From: Macrotrachela quadricornifera
Taxonomy: Eukaryota > Rotifera > Eurotatoria > Philodinida > Philodinidae
Assembly: GCA_022393335.1 (NCBI GenBank)
Contig: JAJEKB010021002.1
Coordinates: 403,108 to 467,107, forward strand
DNA length: 64,000 bases
Reading direction: 5' to 3'
This document shows positions 1 through 11,967 of the stretch, in pieces; position 1 is the stretch's first letter, and every line of letters starts with the position of its first letter. The translations under genes and the position numbers were made by a program. The notes beneath the pieces are model-generated. The model made no database searches, was not told where the DNA came from, and saw only the letters and a list, made by a program, of their open reading frames with translations.

Positions 1-3000
1 CTGTTTTCGAAAACCTCGATGAAATGAAGAAGCATCAAAGGAGGAATTATTAGATCATGAAATAAAATAAGAATTCGATGATACTGAATTTCACACGAAC
101 GGCCATAAAAACCTTCAGGACACAAGCAAACACTTCCATGAAATAGATTTGGTATGCGTGGTTCCAGCAGGATACACGTACCATTATTTCTACAAATGTG
201 TTTGGAACAAGTCAAAAGCGGTAAGTAACATCGAGGGCTATATCTGCCTAGTTGACATAAGCAGATTTGATTGTAAAGACAAAGAGAGCCAGGAGCACAA
301 TTACAACTTACCTGTTGAGCCTGTTCACATCGTTCACCTGTCCAACCTGCATCACAACGACAGAATAGTTCACCTGTGTTTAGAAATGATGAACACTGTC
401 CGTGTGCACCACAATCTAGCAGACACTGAACACGATGGAGAGGAACGTCTAGTCGTACTGCTAAGCGCTGCACGGGTAAGAAAGGAAATTGTAGAGAGAA
501 ACGCCAGCTAGCTCGGTATTCCAGTTTCTGTTTGTCGTACACTTCAAAATAGACGCTGTACGATCTGTTCAAATTCTTTGGTCGTGTACTATACAACAAA
601 TAGCAATTTAGTTTCACCTTACAATTGTCAACAGGTAAGTAGTTAAGCTGATCATATGATTCAATTGTTCCCTTGTTATCAATAAGAAGATATACCAATG
701 TAAATATATTTGTCCACTCAGCCGACATTTGAATTTGAACGGATAAGCTAACACGTTCATTTTGATACTGACAGAACTCGCCGAAATAACTTGGTGGACA
801 GAAACATCTTATTTCAGCGACATTATCCGTATTATAACGAACGGATGCAAGCACTCCTCGATGACAGGGCCACGTATCTTTGATACGCCTGAACTGTCGA
901 TTGTTTACATGTAAGAATACCGATGTAGATGTTGGCAGCAACTTGGTTGATGATGATGTTGTTGTTGTTTTCGAAATTTGAAAATGTTTGTAAGCCCATT
1001 TGGGTGGAGTTTTTCGTAAAGTATAGAAATATTTCTCAATATCGGTAAGATTCTTCTGCCTTCCGAAAGAACATTCCATTGTGATACCTTTGTGCAATAG
1101 CTCGCTTTCTTTTTTGCCAGAAGGACATGAGAGTTTGTGTAAAGGCTGAATATTGTTTCTAGCGACACATTTAGTGTCGTTCGAGCAACGGAAATCGATT
1201 TGAACGATCTGATAATTGCATGTGTATGATTGTTGAAGCAGACGCGAACATATCTGGAATGTTACTTTACGACAATGGTGTCTCTCATCAAAGCCACCTA
1301 AGCAATCAACTTGTCCGTCGTTCACCTTTAACAATGATAAACAGATGAATTGTCCAGTAGTAACGTTTACACAATGATGATGTCGTAAAGGACATTTGAA
1401 AGAGTAATCTGTACATCCAATTTCATCGAGTCCATCCGCACAATTCCAAATTCCATCACAATGCGTATAAGTATTATTACAGCGCCAATTGACACAGTTG
1501 GTTTCGTCAGTTTCATTTCTATACTCGATAAAAATCGGTTCCAATTCTTGAAATCCATCACACATCGTCGTGAAAGAAATCAGATGTCGACTGATTCGTT
1601 GATCTGGATGAATTTCATCGTCACCTCCGTTACAATCAATCACGCCATTGTTGACTAGACGTTGTGCTAAACATTTCTTTTCTTGAGCACATCGAAAGCG
1701 TGTTGCGACATCACTCAATGAGCAACTATCGGTGAATGTCTCATCATCACCTTCTTCACAATCGACAATGCCATCGATCAAACGATGAGTAGATATACAT
1801 TTTGTAGAATACGCACATCGATATAATGTCGTATTCGGACATTCAAAAACGTCCGACAGTGGCACACACATATTGATGAATGCACGCATAATTATAGCTA
1901 CTCTTTCAGTCCAAACAAGTTTAGGATGAAGAGTTATGTTTAATCGTTTGAAACGAAGACAGCGTTGGTTTAAAACATAAGCAAATGGTTGCAAATCGTT
2001 TGTACATTTGTTTTTATGGTAACAAATAAACGTCGGACCGTCGAGCAAATCTCTTTCCACATCTGCTGCACTTCTCTCATATACGAAGTACACATGATCA
2101 AAGCCTATAGGTTCATTAGGAAACTGAATATATTCAGGACAATTTTCGACGATCTTTCGAGCACATTCTCCCCAACAATACGTTCCACACTGTTTTTCAT
2201 CTGTGTCAAGAAAGTAGCCGGTAAGACAAACCATGGGTCTCCAACAATCAGGTGGTAGTTGGCTTGTCAACGACGATTTATCGAGAATTTTTTTATTTTT
2301 TCGTTTGTTGGCACACTCATCAAACTCACCAATACATTGACCATCGCCACATGCAAATTGTACCTCATTCCATTGTGAATAGCAAGTGTGTTCTTCGCAA
2401 CGAAACGTCGGATCGTTGACACAATTCTTCGTGTTAAAAATGAGTTCGTCAGACCCATCTGCACAGTCTGGACTAAAAGAATTATCTTGATAGAATTCCT
2501 TCGGAATGCAATGACCGCTGTGACATCGATATTCATTTTCCCCACACACGTGCACTTCAACTTTCCAACAATCTACTTCGTCTTCGCCATCTGTACAATC
2601 CTTCTTCCCGTCACAGATCTCTCGCCAGTCAAGACATAATGGCCCAGGCCCGCGTCCGCATGACAAATGTATGTAACATGGAACATTGAGTGCTGGCTCA
2701 AATTCGGAATACTTTTCTGAGAAAGTATAATAGATCATGTCCCAGATACTCAACGAATCGAAATCAAAAATGTTGTATTCACATTGTGGCCCGTACTCAT
2801 TCCTGGAACAGTTAAAATATTTAGCACTGGATAACGACGTTGATTCATTTGCCTCATGCAAATAAATCTCGTAATTTTCGGCAATATCAACAGGAGCTGA
2901 CCAAGTAATTAGATGTGCGCTTGTGATTCCATTTTGCTTTAGCTGTGCGAAAGTGAAATATGGACGATTGGAAAGCGACAGATTTGTTCTTGTATGGAAA

Positions 3001-3185
3001 GGACGCATACAGTAAGTCATTAACTGACGAAAGCTGATGACTCCAGAGCCTTTACTTTCCCAGTAATAGAAACAGTCATAATCAGACAAAGATTGTCGAT
3101 CTGTCTCATACATTAAAAAACCGTCAGCTATGCATAGCGATAAAGCGACAATCATATGTAAAATATAGTGTATTCTGCCATCCAT
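1..3185 (-). CDS. Secreted LDL-receptor class A / EGF multi-domain protein, N-terminal part (runs off the left edge)
   Basis: One uninterrupted frame runs leftward from an ATG at 3185 to the window edge: 1,061 codons with no stop and no intron. The first ~20 residues form a hydrophobic signal peptide (ATALSLCIA-like core), so the protein enters the secretory pathway. LDLR-A modules with the Ca-binding acidic C-terminal signature lie at about residues 170-207 (CDGKKDCTDGEDEVDC), 212-248, 447-488, 493-523, 565-591 (CADGLDEIGC) and 592-637. EGF-like modules follow at about 770-805 (CFCPPSYFGEFC), 923-955 (CRCDAGWTGERC), 960-985 and 995-1037 (CLCPEGFYGRSC). GTAAGT at 312-307 looks like a donor but the frame continues through a well-formed EGF module, so it is read as coding. 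LDLR-A/EGF arrays bind ligands outside the cell. In rotifers such arrays often precede a seven-helix receptor, but that part would lie outside the window, so the full class is unknown. Confidence 0.85.
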   Translation of the reverse strand, partial: MDGRIHYILHMIVALSLCIADGFLMYETDRQSLSDYDCFYYWESKGSGVISFRQLMTYCMRPFHTRTNLSLSNRPYFTFAQLKQNGITSAHLITWSAPVDIAENYEIYLHEANESTSLSSAKYFNCSRNEYGPQCEYNIFDFDSLSIWDMIYYTFSEKYSEFEPALNVPCYIHLSCGRGPGPLCLDWREICDGKKDCTDGEDEVDCWKVEVHVCGENEYRCHSGHCIPKEFYQDNSFSPDCADGSDELIFNTKNCVNDPTFRCEEHTCYSQWNEVQFACGDGQCIGEFDECANKRKNKKILDKSSLTSQLPPDCWRPMVCLTGYFLDTDEKQCGTYCWGECARKIVENCPEYIQFPNEPIGFDHVYFVYERSAADVERDLLDGPTFICYHKNKCTNDLQPFAYVLNQRCLRFKRLNITLHPKLVWTERVAIIMRAFINMCVPLSDVFECPNTTLYRCAYSTKCISTHRLIDGIVDCEEGDDETFTDSCSLSDVATRFRCAQEKKCLAQRLVNNGVIDCNGGDDEIHPDQRISRHLISFTTMCDGFQELEPIFIEYRNETDETNCVNWRCNNTYTHCDGIWNCADGLDEIGCTDYSFKCPLRHHHCVNVTTGQFICLSLLKVNDGQVDCLGGFDERHHCRKVTFQICSRLLQQSYTCNYQIVQIDFRCSNDTKCVARNNIQPLHKLSCPSGKKESELLHKGITMECSFGRQKNLTDIEKYFYTLRKTPPKWAYKHFQISKTTTTSSSTKLLPTSTSVFLHVNNRQFRRIKDTWPCHRGVLASVRYNTDNVAEIRCFCPPSYFGEFCQYQNERVSLSVQIQMSAEWTNIFTLVYLLIDNKGTIESYDQLNYLPVDNCKVKLNCYLLYSTRPKNLNRSYSVYFEVYDKQKLEYRASWRFSLQFPFLPVQRLAVRLDVPLHRVQCLLDCGAHGQCSSFLNTGELFCRCDAGWTGERCEQAQQVSCNCAPGSLCLYNQICLCQLGRYSPRCYLPLLTCSKHICRNNGTCILLEPRIPNLFHGSVCLCPEGFYGRSCEIQYHRILILFHDLIIPPLMLLHFIEVFEN

Positions 3186-5049
3186 TGATGAAGACTATTT
3201 CGGTAATGTAAATCAGAGTTATCAATCTCACGAGAGATTATTTTGATGTATCTTCATGCGGTATACAAAAGGACTATTCGGCTGATGAAGAGAACTACCG
3301 GTTCTGTTGTGTTTTACTCGCTCCAAAATTGTGACAAGTGACAATTGCTAGCAAATACTCTGAGATTAATATGATATTGCTTGTCAATCATGATTTGTTC
3401 AGCAAATATAGACATATGCCGTCAGATTGTTAACTACAATCTCATAACTGTCTCACATTATTGCGTATACCTCGAGTGAGACAAATATTTGCACTGTCAG
3501 TAGACAATCTTGAGGGTGAGGGTGAGGGCAAGGTGAGTGTTAATGAGAAAAATATAATTCAAAAAGTATTATACGATGTACGTTCCAATAGTTGCTAAGA
3601 CTATCAATCGTCATGTATGTTCAGAATCAAAAACTACATTTAAAAATTAATATCAAATCAAAATTTTGATCAAAAATCACGATTTTCAAAAAGAAAAAAC
3701 TATTTAAAAATTAAAAATCAAAAGATTGAAATTTTAACCATAAAATCGTAGTCATTCTCAATAAAATGGTGAGTTTCGTTTGAATTATTCCAAGCTACTT
3801 ACGACAATTGTTGCGAATTGGGCTTAATCCATTCATCATTAGGTAAATTGGGAAAATTCATAAGAGTTAATAATTAAAAATTTGAAAATAATTTAAGATA
3901 ATATTCTGGAAAATATTGTTTTCTAAGTAGCGTAGCAAGATTCTAATAAAACGAGAGCTTATTCTGATCTGTTGAATATGTAACACTACCACAAATGTTG
4001 AAATAAATTTTGGATTCAATATGAACATTCAGTCATTACGTTATCAACTAATCATTTCTGCTTGTTTATTAAGATCCTGTTATATGTTGTCTGACTATTT
4101 AGTATGAACTCATTTAATTAAAATATACTGCAATCTAAAAGTAGAAGAAAATGAAGAAAAAAAGATTTTATTTTGTTAGATCAATACACTCTTCATCTCA
4201 TAACATTTTGATGTCTCGTTCGATCATACTGTAAGATAAATCATTCAATAGATTACAATAAATTGCACTTCATTGAAAAACAGAAAACAAATTGCCTAGA
4301 AAACAAAAAGAATAAAAAAATTAATTTTTAATAGAACTGATCTATATATCTTAGGGCGATTATTTTATGACTTCATCATGATCATTGTGATTACATTAGT
4401 TTCAAATAGAATATCCACATTTAAAAATAAAAAATTAAACTCTCAAAGTTCATAGTAAATCATTTATCAGTTATAAAATTTCAAAATTCTCTATTGAGAT
4501 CGAAGAAAAAATATTAAATAAATTAAATTTAGAAGTAACTAATTAAGAGTTTTAATGAAAAACCTTCCATGAATATTACAAGTTCTCGATCAACGTTATA
4601 GAATTTTTTATATAAAAGAAACAAAATTATTTAAAATTCTCAAATTGAAAAATAGTATTTTAATAATATTGAAAATTCATCCATAATTCATAATAGAAGT
4701 CGAAATGAAAAGTTGAAATATCTAGAAAGGAAACAACCTTTTCTCAAAAATATTCAATTAAAAACAACTAATAAATGTTCAATATTCTTATCTATGATAG
4801 TTACTATTCGTGGTATCTTTCGATTTCTCTATGTGACGACCTATTTTTTTCTATATATAGCCATATATATTATCGACATAAACGAAATATGAACATGCAC
4901 CATGAAAGAGAACTAAGAATAATTACCATGATAAACTGAAGTTGTTTCACTTCTATTGATAAAGTTTATCAAGTGGCAACTACTAATGGAAAAGATTTCA
5001 AAAAAAAAATCTATTCAGAAAGAATTGAGAGTGAAAGTGAGTCAAACAA
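3186..5049. other. Intergenic, AT-rich
   Basis: No coding signal is seen. It presumably holds the promoter of the leftward LDLR-A gene. A G-rich block of GTGAGGG units lies at 3511-3538; the same word recurs near 23615, 59640 and, reversed, 14821. The rest is low-complexity A/T sequence. Confidence 0.6.
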
Positions 5050-5692
5050 ACTAACGAGAGGAAACCTATCCAGCTGTCGGAACACTTTTGAATCGGGACT
5101 TAGCGTATCTTATAGACTTTAGTGAGTTATGTTTATGGTAAAAAGGGTTCGTGTTCATGGCTTTTTTTCTGGCGAGATATTGAGATTTTAGTGAATTTCT
5201 TATATAGGACCCTATTTTTTCAACACAATGTTATTCTTAGAGTTTTGAGTTGAAACTTTGTCCACATATATACTTCAGCTAGACTAGCTTGAAAAAAAAA
5301 TTTCACAAGTTTCCAACGAAGCCTCTTCAAAATATGAACATTTCAAAAAATGCATGATGTATATAATATCTATAGAAAAAAGCCTATATCTTGCCATCTT
5401 CATATTTCGAAGAGGCTTCGTCAAAAGTTTCTCAATTTTTTTTTCCAAACTAGTCTAGCTGAGGTATATATGTATACAAAGTTTCATGTGAAAAAACCGA
5501 GTATATTATTGTGCTGGGAAAATAGGGTCCTAAAGAAAAAATTTACTAAAACCTCGATATCTAGACAGAAACAAGCCATGGACACGAACTCTTTCTACCA
5601 TAAACATAACTCACTAAGGTCTATAAGATGTACTAAATCTCGACTCAAAAGCGTTCCGACAGTTGGATAGGTTCCCTCATTAGTGTCGAAGT
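5050..5692. mobile_element. Foldback (long inverted repeat) element, about 640 bp
   Basis: The left arm (about 5050-5340) reads GGAAACCTATCCAGCTGTCG and onward through GTGAGTTATGTTTATGGTA, GGACCCTATT and CAGCTAGACTAG. The reverse complement of 5390-5692 reads the same series in the same order at roughly 80-85% identity by eye. The arms are about 300 bp and the loop is about 50 bp around 5340-5390. The 106-residue frame inside it (5350-5670) is a by-product of the repeat. Non-autonomous; no transposase. A clear target-site duplication was not found. Confidence 0.75.
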
Positions 5693-6645
5693 TTTTCACT
5701 AAATTGAAAATTCATTCTCAAAAACAGTAATTTACAAAACAATATTGAATGTAAATTCTTCAATAAAAATTTTATCATTTGAAAACAAATGTTTTTAGGA
5801 CAGATATTGAAGCTAAAATTATACAGTTGAGTTACAGAATTCATATTCCAAAGTAAAAATCTTCTAATACCATGAATTACTTACATAAACAGTCGTCAAC
5901 CTTATTATTAGCTGAGAAAATCAATTGTTTATCAACTGTATCAAACGTTATCTATTAATAAAAGAATAATTGTACTGATTCAGTCGCACTGCTTCTAACA
6001 AAGACGATGTGGTCCTATGAACTACAACTTAGCTAACACGAGTAGTCAGCTATGCATATATTAATGGTCATAAGCAGATTTAATAAAAAAGAAAAAGGAA
6101 AAAGAGATATCGACATAAAAATCTCTTTTTGACATAAGTTATGTCCTTCACAATTTTAGAAACTTATTAAAAATTCAGTGGACTTCTACGAAATTCAAAA
6201 AATGTTATAGAATCTAAAATAATTCTAGAAAAAAATTCATGAAACTCATCATTGTGCAATTCTCCTCTTGAAACATTATCTAATGTCTTCATGTAAATTC
6301 AATATAATCCCACTGAATTTAACAGGATTCAAGTTCGGAATTAGTTGTGTCAAATCTTGAGATTGACTTAGTACGTTTTATAAATATTGAGAAACATGTT
6401 ATGCTTATTCCAAATGACCATTGAATACCATTGAAATCAGGTTACTAACAAATATGAATTGTATTCTTGAAAGTTCCTTCATTAACAAGAAACATTCACA
6501 AGATATGTTAACCAAAATTGAAACAACATTGATAACGACTACTCATAGGTTATCGATTAAAATCGAAAAAAACTCAATGCATACAAGCAGACCTTTTCTC
6601 TGTGAAACATATTTATTTCAAATTACTAGAAAAATAAATGTTCGC
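5693..6645. other. Intergenic, AT-rich
   Basis: Nothing recognisable. Open frames here are short and of biased composition. Confidence 0.5.
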
Positions 6646-6653
6646 GTACATAT

Positions 6654-7293
6654 CAGAGGTGTCCTCAGGGCGCCTTTTTTAGCCCTATCCTCTCCTATCC
6701 TAAGAAAAAAATGACGTATTAAAATATTTGTGCCCTGCCTTGACAACAGGGCAGAACATGACACATTTAAGATTTCGATTGAATGTTTTTGTATGATCAG
6801 AGTTCAAAGATTAAATATTCCATCTATTAATGTAGAAATCATTTTTTTATATAAATCTAACAATTTTAGAACAGAACTTAGATAATCATCATTCAAAGGA
6901 AATGATGAACATCATATGGAGAGACACGCCCATCGGATAAACAACGCAGCAAGTGAGGAAAAATCCATCAATGGCAATCGATATGAGGGAATAACATATA
7001 GTGAGGAAAGGGGAAAATCTAGACATATATGATGGAAGAAACCAACTAGCATAAACAAAGGATAAAGAGATAGGGCGATATATCAAAGTGTTAATGACTA
7101 TCTAATAATTGCCATTGTTGTAATTATGCTGATTATATCTGTTGTTTCTACTATTTCTGTTAGACTACGTATGTGTGGTACAAATAAGAAAAATCTGACT
7201 GAAAGCAGCTGCAATCATATCAATAGTGATTTTTCTATTATGTTGCATTTTAATGCAAACAAAGATCTTCGTCCTGTCCTGTGAACACCTCTG
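6654..7293. mobile_element. Non-autonomous hAT element (MITE), 640 bp
   Basis: Begins CAGAGGTGTCCTCAGG and ends with the reverse complement of CAGAGGTGTTCACAGG. It is flanked by an exact 8-bp target-site duplication, gtacatat, at 6646-6653 and 7294-7301. An 8-bp duplication with a CAG-starting terminal inverted repeat is the hallmark of the hAT superfamily. A GC-rich hairpin (GCCCTGCC...GGGCAG) lies just inside the left end near 6731-6755. No transposase is encoded, so it must have been moved in trans. The exact duplication suggests a fairly recent insertion. Confidence 0.9.
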
Positions 7294-7301
7294 GTACATA
7301 T

Positions 7302-8055
7302 TATTGTATTCGATTTCTGATAAAAAATTTTCTTTGGCATAAATTCAGTTCATATTTGAGACAATATTTTCAGTATGTAATTCATTGTATAAAGCATATT
7401 TTATCATGTCATATCAATTACATCAAATACATATTAGATTAAACATTTCATCCAATATTCATGTCATCATTTTTAAACTTCGAAATAGTCAGCCTCACGA
7501 TGAAAAATTGCAATGTCTCTATATTGCGTATTTCATTTATTAATACGTTGTTCTTTTTATCTTTGATGCGTCAATCAACTGATATTGTCCTATTTTCTCT
7601 TATTCATTCATACATATCAAAAAATGTGCACAAACATTATTTTAAATTAACTTATTTAAGACAAAACTTTTCAGTCTGTAGAGATTTTCACGGTGGATCG
7701 TTTTCTCGTATGCATCATTTGTTAAATAAAATATATTTATATATTCATATATGCAATGCTAAATCTTGACATTATATAAAACACTGAAGAAAAGTATAAT
7801 CGATCAAATCATTTAAAGTCTAGATGAATTGTTTGAGTTTTATTAAAATAATGTTAGATTGAACAAAACTTACCATTTTTTCAATTAAATATCATCTGTC
7901 ATATAAGAAAATCTTTAAAATAAAAATATTGATCAAAATTATTGAGATTGATTAAGCCAAATCTGAATAATCAACTCTTTGGTTACGAGGTTTTTTATGA
8001 CAATATTTGCTTTCAAAAAAAATCTTGAATAAATTTTATTGCTATATAAAAGTGT
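7302..8055. other. Intergenic, AT-rich
   Basis: Only a 102-residue frame at 7461-7769, biased in composition and without recognisable motifs. It is not called as a gene. Confidence 0.5.
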
Positions 8056-9360
8056 TTAGAAATGTTTTAGAGTATGATAATCTTCAAAACAGCGTATGAT
8101 ACAGAGTCCAACGTCACATATGTTGCATTGATAACGTGTATCGGTACACTTTTTCTCCCGTCTGCTTGTATGACTACAAACTACACAATATCTTTGCGTG
8201 GCTTTTCTTGTTGCTATTGATGGAACTAGAGATAGAAAATGACGTGCGGCAAGACGTATTGGATTATTTCCAATAGTCGGACGGCCGGTTGGATCTTTGG
8301 ATTGACCATATCTCTCAGTTGGCTCTCGACTCAGTTGAATCCAAAAATCACCACTTCGAATCGCTTTGCTATGCTTCAGTTTGAATAGTATATAAGCGAT
8401 CAATATTGATAAATCTATGAGATGAAAGAAAATTTTCTTATACCATTTGAGAGTTTTTTGTACGGATTCTACAAAACTTATGTGCATATATGTCTCATCA
8501 ACAGCACCCATATTTTGATTGTAATCGAAAACACTCTCTGGTTTTTCAATAGCTTATTGAGTCCTCCAATCACTTTGTTTTGTTCGCACCATTGTCGGTT
8601 TGTGAATTGTAAATAACATAACAACTTCTCGTCTATCTTGCCACTTCATAGCCATCAAAGTGTTAGTTTTATTATAGTCAATATCGTCTTTTGCCAGTTT
8701 CTCGAATCTAACCAGACCAATATGACTTTTGCATATCGTTTCGCATGCATCAGTTTCAAGTTCATGCAGTTTTTCGAATAGAAGAGGAATAGTATACCCA
8801 CAAACTTTGTTCTAACTTTAGCGCTGTCAAAGAGTCAGTATGTGTTATAAAATCGAGCACTACTCTTGTCTGACAATCACAGATGACGAATAGTTTTATG
8901 TCAAATCGACGACGTTTACTTGGTATATATTCTTTAAAGGCTAGACGACCTTTCAAAAGAATTAAAACTTCATCTATACATAAATTTTTGTGCGGAATAA
9001 TAAGCAGTTTAAATCTTAAAATTTCTGATATTTGTTCGTTTCTTTGACAATTGAATCGATCATTTTTTTATCAAACAATAATTCGAAAAAGTCAAGAGCA
9101 GTATCACATTGCATAGCACGTATGTTTGATGAAATACCAGTACTTTCTTCGTTGAAATTACATAAATGCGGTTCAAATGCAGTTTTAGTCCAGTTGCAAT
9201 TAATGGGCTGTTTCCTTAGTGCTAGTTCATCGCGTGATTCACTACTGTCCACATCTGATGAATAAATTTCATCAATTTCCATTCCATCATCATTTTCAGA
9301 TCCTCTATCCATCTGAATTTCATGAGAATCATCACTTATATACATTGCCATATTTACCAA
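8056..9360 (-). pseudogene. Dead piggyBac-type (PGBD) transposase
   Basis: Leftward fragments align in order with piggyBac-family DDD transposases. There is an acidic N-terminal part (ATG at 9360), then a segment with CIDEVLILLKGRLAFKEYIP, then KLHELETDACETI to TIHKPTMVRTK, then YNQNMGAVDET to FFHLIDLSIL and a C-terminal Cys-rich zinc finger (CVVC...CNIC, residues near 8056-8180). The sequence is broken repeatedly. About 150 residues are missing near 9010, with a frame change. A second frame change near 8770 removes the stretch that should hold the second catalytic Asp. An in-frame TAA lies just before the MGAVDE block. The first (IDE) and third (AVD) Asp positions are still visible. No TTAA-flanked terminal repeats were identified. 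Non-functional relic, high confidence; boundaries approximate. Confidence 0.85.
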
Positions 9361-9781
9361 AAGCTTTTATGTGGAAAGACACGTATATAATACTAAGGAT
9401 GTCTTTGGATTTTGTGTTTTTTTTATATGAAAAAACATACGAAAAGGAGGAAGAAGGAATATAAAGTTCAGTCAGTATCTATACGGATCCCGTAACCGAA
9501 GGAAATAAAAATAGTTCTTACCCAGGTTTTTTTTAATTTTAATATTGAGTGAAGATAGAGCAAAGGACACTCTATGTATTAATAAAAAAAATATATTGTG
9601 CCATGATCTGGTGAGGATCATAATAGAAACCATGATAACGATAGCTTAATTCACCCTCAAAATTTATTAATGAATTCAATTAAAAATACAAACAAAGATA
9701 AAGATAGAAATCATTAAGTATTAATATTGATTTCACTTTTTTCTAGATCAAAAAGTTTTTGAAGAAACAAGGTAATGCGCT
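9361..9781. other. Short spacer between piggyBac relic and transporter gene
   Basis: AT-rich and non-coding. It may contain the 3' UTR, or an alternative last exon (acceptor at about 9743, stop at 9714), of the leftward SLC7-type gene. Confidence 0.5.
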
Positions 9782-11967
9782 CTAAAGGAAATGAAGGATG
9801 AAATTGAATGTAGTCATAAAACACTTACTCATAAATCGAAATTCGACCTTTCGATAAACAAATGGATAGTATAAGAGTAAGCCAGACAATATGAGAACTG
9901 CTGATATAAGATAGCCGAAGTGTGGATCGGAAATAACAGGAACCAGAACCAAATAGATGGCAATAAGAATAACAAGAATAATAATAGGAATAGGAACCTA
10001 AAACAAAATAAATCAACCAATATCATAATTTATGGGTAACTAACATTGATTGCACGATAAGCATCCTTTTTAGTCCATTTACAACATAGAGTAGCGGTAA
10101 AAGTTAGACCATAGAAAAGCCAAGCACCAAAACTGAAAAAGCTAATCAATGTATCAACATTGCTTGGAATACAATAGACAATGGAGAGAAAGACCTATTC
10201 AAAAGGAAGAGAAAAAAAAACTATTTAAATATGCAATGAATACATGAAACTTAAAGGTTTTATGGAGCGAGCGATATTAATACCTGTAAAGCAATGCTAG
10301 GTAATGGAGTCAGTCGTTGTTTTTGAATATATGAAAAGATTTCTGGTAAATAACCGTAACGAGCTCCAACCATACAATAACGAGAAGTAGCCAAAAGTCC
10401 TGCATTACCGTTACCTAATGCACTGATTGCAACGAGAATAGGTAGAGCACGAACGAAAGGACGTAACGCCACTTCAGCCCATGTCTATATATAAGAAGAA
10501 AATGAGTATCATGAAGATGATGACACTGACCATAGCGACAGCATTCGAACTAAGTAATACTGCTGGACTCATTGCCGTAAAATAGGAAACATTGGTAAGA
10601 ACATACAGAATGATGATAATTGGTAGTGCTAAGACAATAGCTAGACCAAGGTTTCTATCAATATCATACAAATGATGATGAATTATGACCTTTTGTGTAT
10701 CAATACCTTTTAGGATTTTTTAATTCTTCAGTCAACGAATTCAAACTATTCCATCCATCGTATGCCCAAAGGCCTGAATAAAAAGCTAGAGCAATAGCTA
10801 GTGGTTTCTTTGTTGTACCTAAAAAACAAAATCATGTGTTCATCTAAGTTATCAAAAATTTAAATTTGCAGATTCACCAGTAAAACCACTTTGAAGAATT
10901 TGTGTATAACCTAATTTAAACAAACAATCGATTTCACTATTCATAATTATTTAAAATACAAATAAAGATACCTTGTCCGATTCGCACTAGTCCAACGATA
11001 ATCACCACTAAAATTGTAGTGACTTGGCATACGACAATCACAATGTTCAAACGATTGGCTGCAGATACACTGATTGCATGTACAGCACCCATAATTACTA
11101 ATCAAATGAATCATGCACAAAATCATTAATAAGTAACTTACGAAGAAAGCCAGCTGCCGTAATCTTGATGAGTTCTTGGGATATACTACGGTCTGCCAAA
11201 AAGTATAAAGAACATAATTATTTTTTATGCAAATCTTCGTTACCACCCATTACACCGGATAAAAAATATTGAGTACCGGCAAGAATTACAATGGCAGTGC
11301 CTGCTGGTTTTAAGATAAATGTACCGGCCCAATTACAAAGAAACGCCAAAACAGCACCTGTACCTGCATGAACAGAACCAATTCCTAGCACGAACAAAGA
11401 ACAATAAAAAAATGTATGTTGAAATTTTGTCTCTACCTTCTGTCATGTAAACGAGTTCGGCACCACTCAGTGGAATTACTGTCCCGATTTCTGCATAGCA
11501 CAGAGCACCTGCATAGAGTATAAAATAAAAAGCTATTTATGATTCAATGACGAGCTTACCAAGTATTGCAACAATACCACATGCTATCCAAATGACAAGG
11601 CATAATCCAACTGACTCTGTATATTTTAAAACACCTTGAGGTGAAATGAAGATGCCCGAACCTAGAAGAAATTGATTGAGAGAAAGGCATCTATCTAATG
11701 AAGAAAGATGTAATATACTTACCAACGATATTGGCAATAATAAAGCAAACTCCTGAAAAGAGATTAAGTTGTCTTTTTAATGTTGTTCGATTTGTGCGTA
11801 AAGGCACTTCCAATGAATCCGTTAAAGGTTGTTGTTGTTCATTTACAACTAAATCTACTTGTCGTGGATGGGTAGCAAGATCTTTCACACTATTCTAAAA
11901 GCAGAAAAAACAATTTATAGCGTATTTAATACTTTTTTTTTCTTTTATCCTTTACTGAAGAAGACAT
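9782..11967 (-). CDS. SLC7-type (LAT/b0,+ light-chain) amino-acid transporter, 13 exons
   Basis: Exons, read leftward: 11967-11956, 11894-11723, 11661-11560, 11508-11437, 11384-11244, 11192-11142, 11097-10972, 10910-10878, 10818-10707, 10654-10531, 10484-10284, 10194-10045 and 9997-9782. All junctions are GT-AG and the joined frame is open for 503 residues, the usual length of APC-superfamily light chains with 12 membrane spans. Diagnostic segments are [19 protein letters not shown] (helix 1, substrate-binding GSGIF), [44 protein letters not shown], and [13 protein letters not shown]. It should exchange or import neutral or cationic amino acids at the plasma membrane, normally with an SLC3 heavy chain. 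The helix 3-4 loop (about [19 protein letters not shown]) shows no Cys, although that is where the heavy-chain disulfide usually forms. The C-terminus is uncertain: an AGTAAG donor at 9829-9828 could splice to a tiny last exon ending at 9714 (497 residues). Confidence 0.88.

Noticed and set aside
307..312. GTAAGT donor in the LDLR-A/EGF gene
   Set aside because: The frame continues through an EGF module with correct Cys spacing, and splicing there would remove it.
149..511. 120-residue plus-strand frame at the left edge
   Set aside because: It is antisense to the continuous minus-strand LDLR-A/EGF frame, which has domain motifs throughout.
5350..5670. 106-residue frame
   Set aside because: Lies within the right arm of a foldback element and has no motif or coding composition.
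7461..7769. 102-residue frame
   Set aside because: AT-driven composition, no motif, no splice support.
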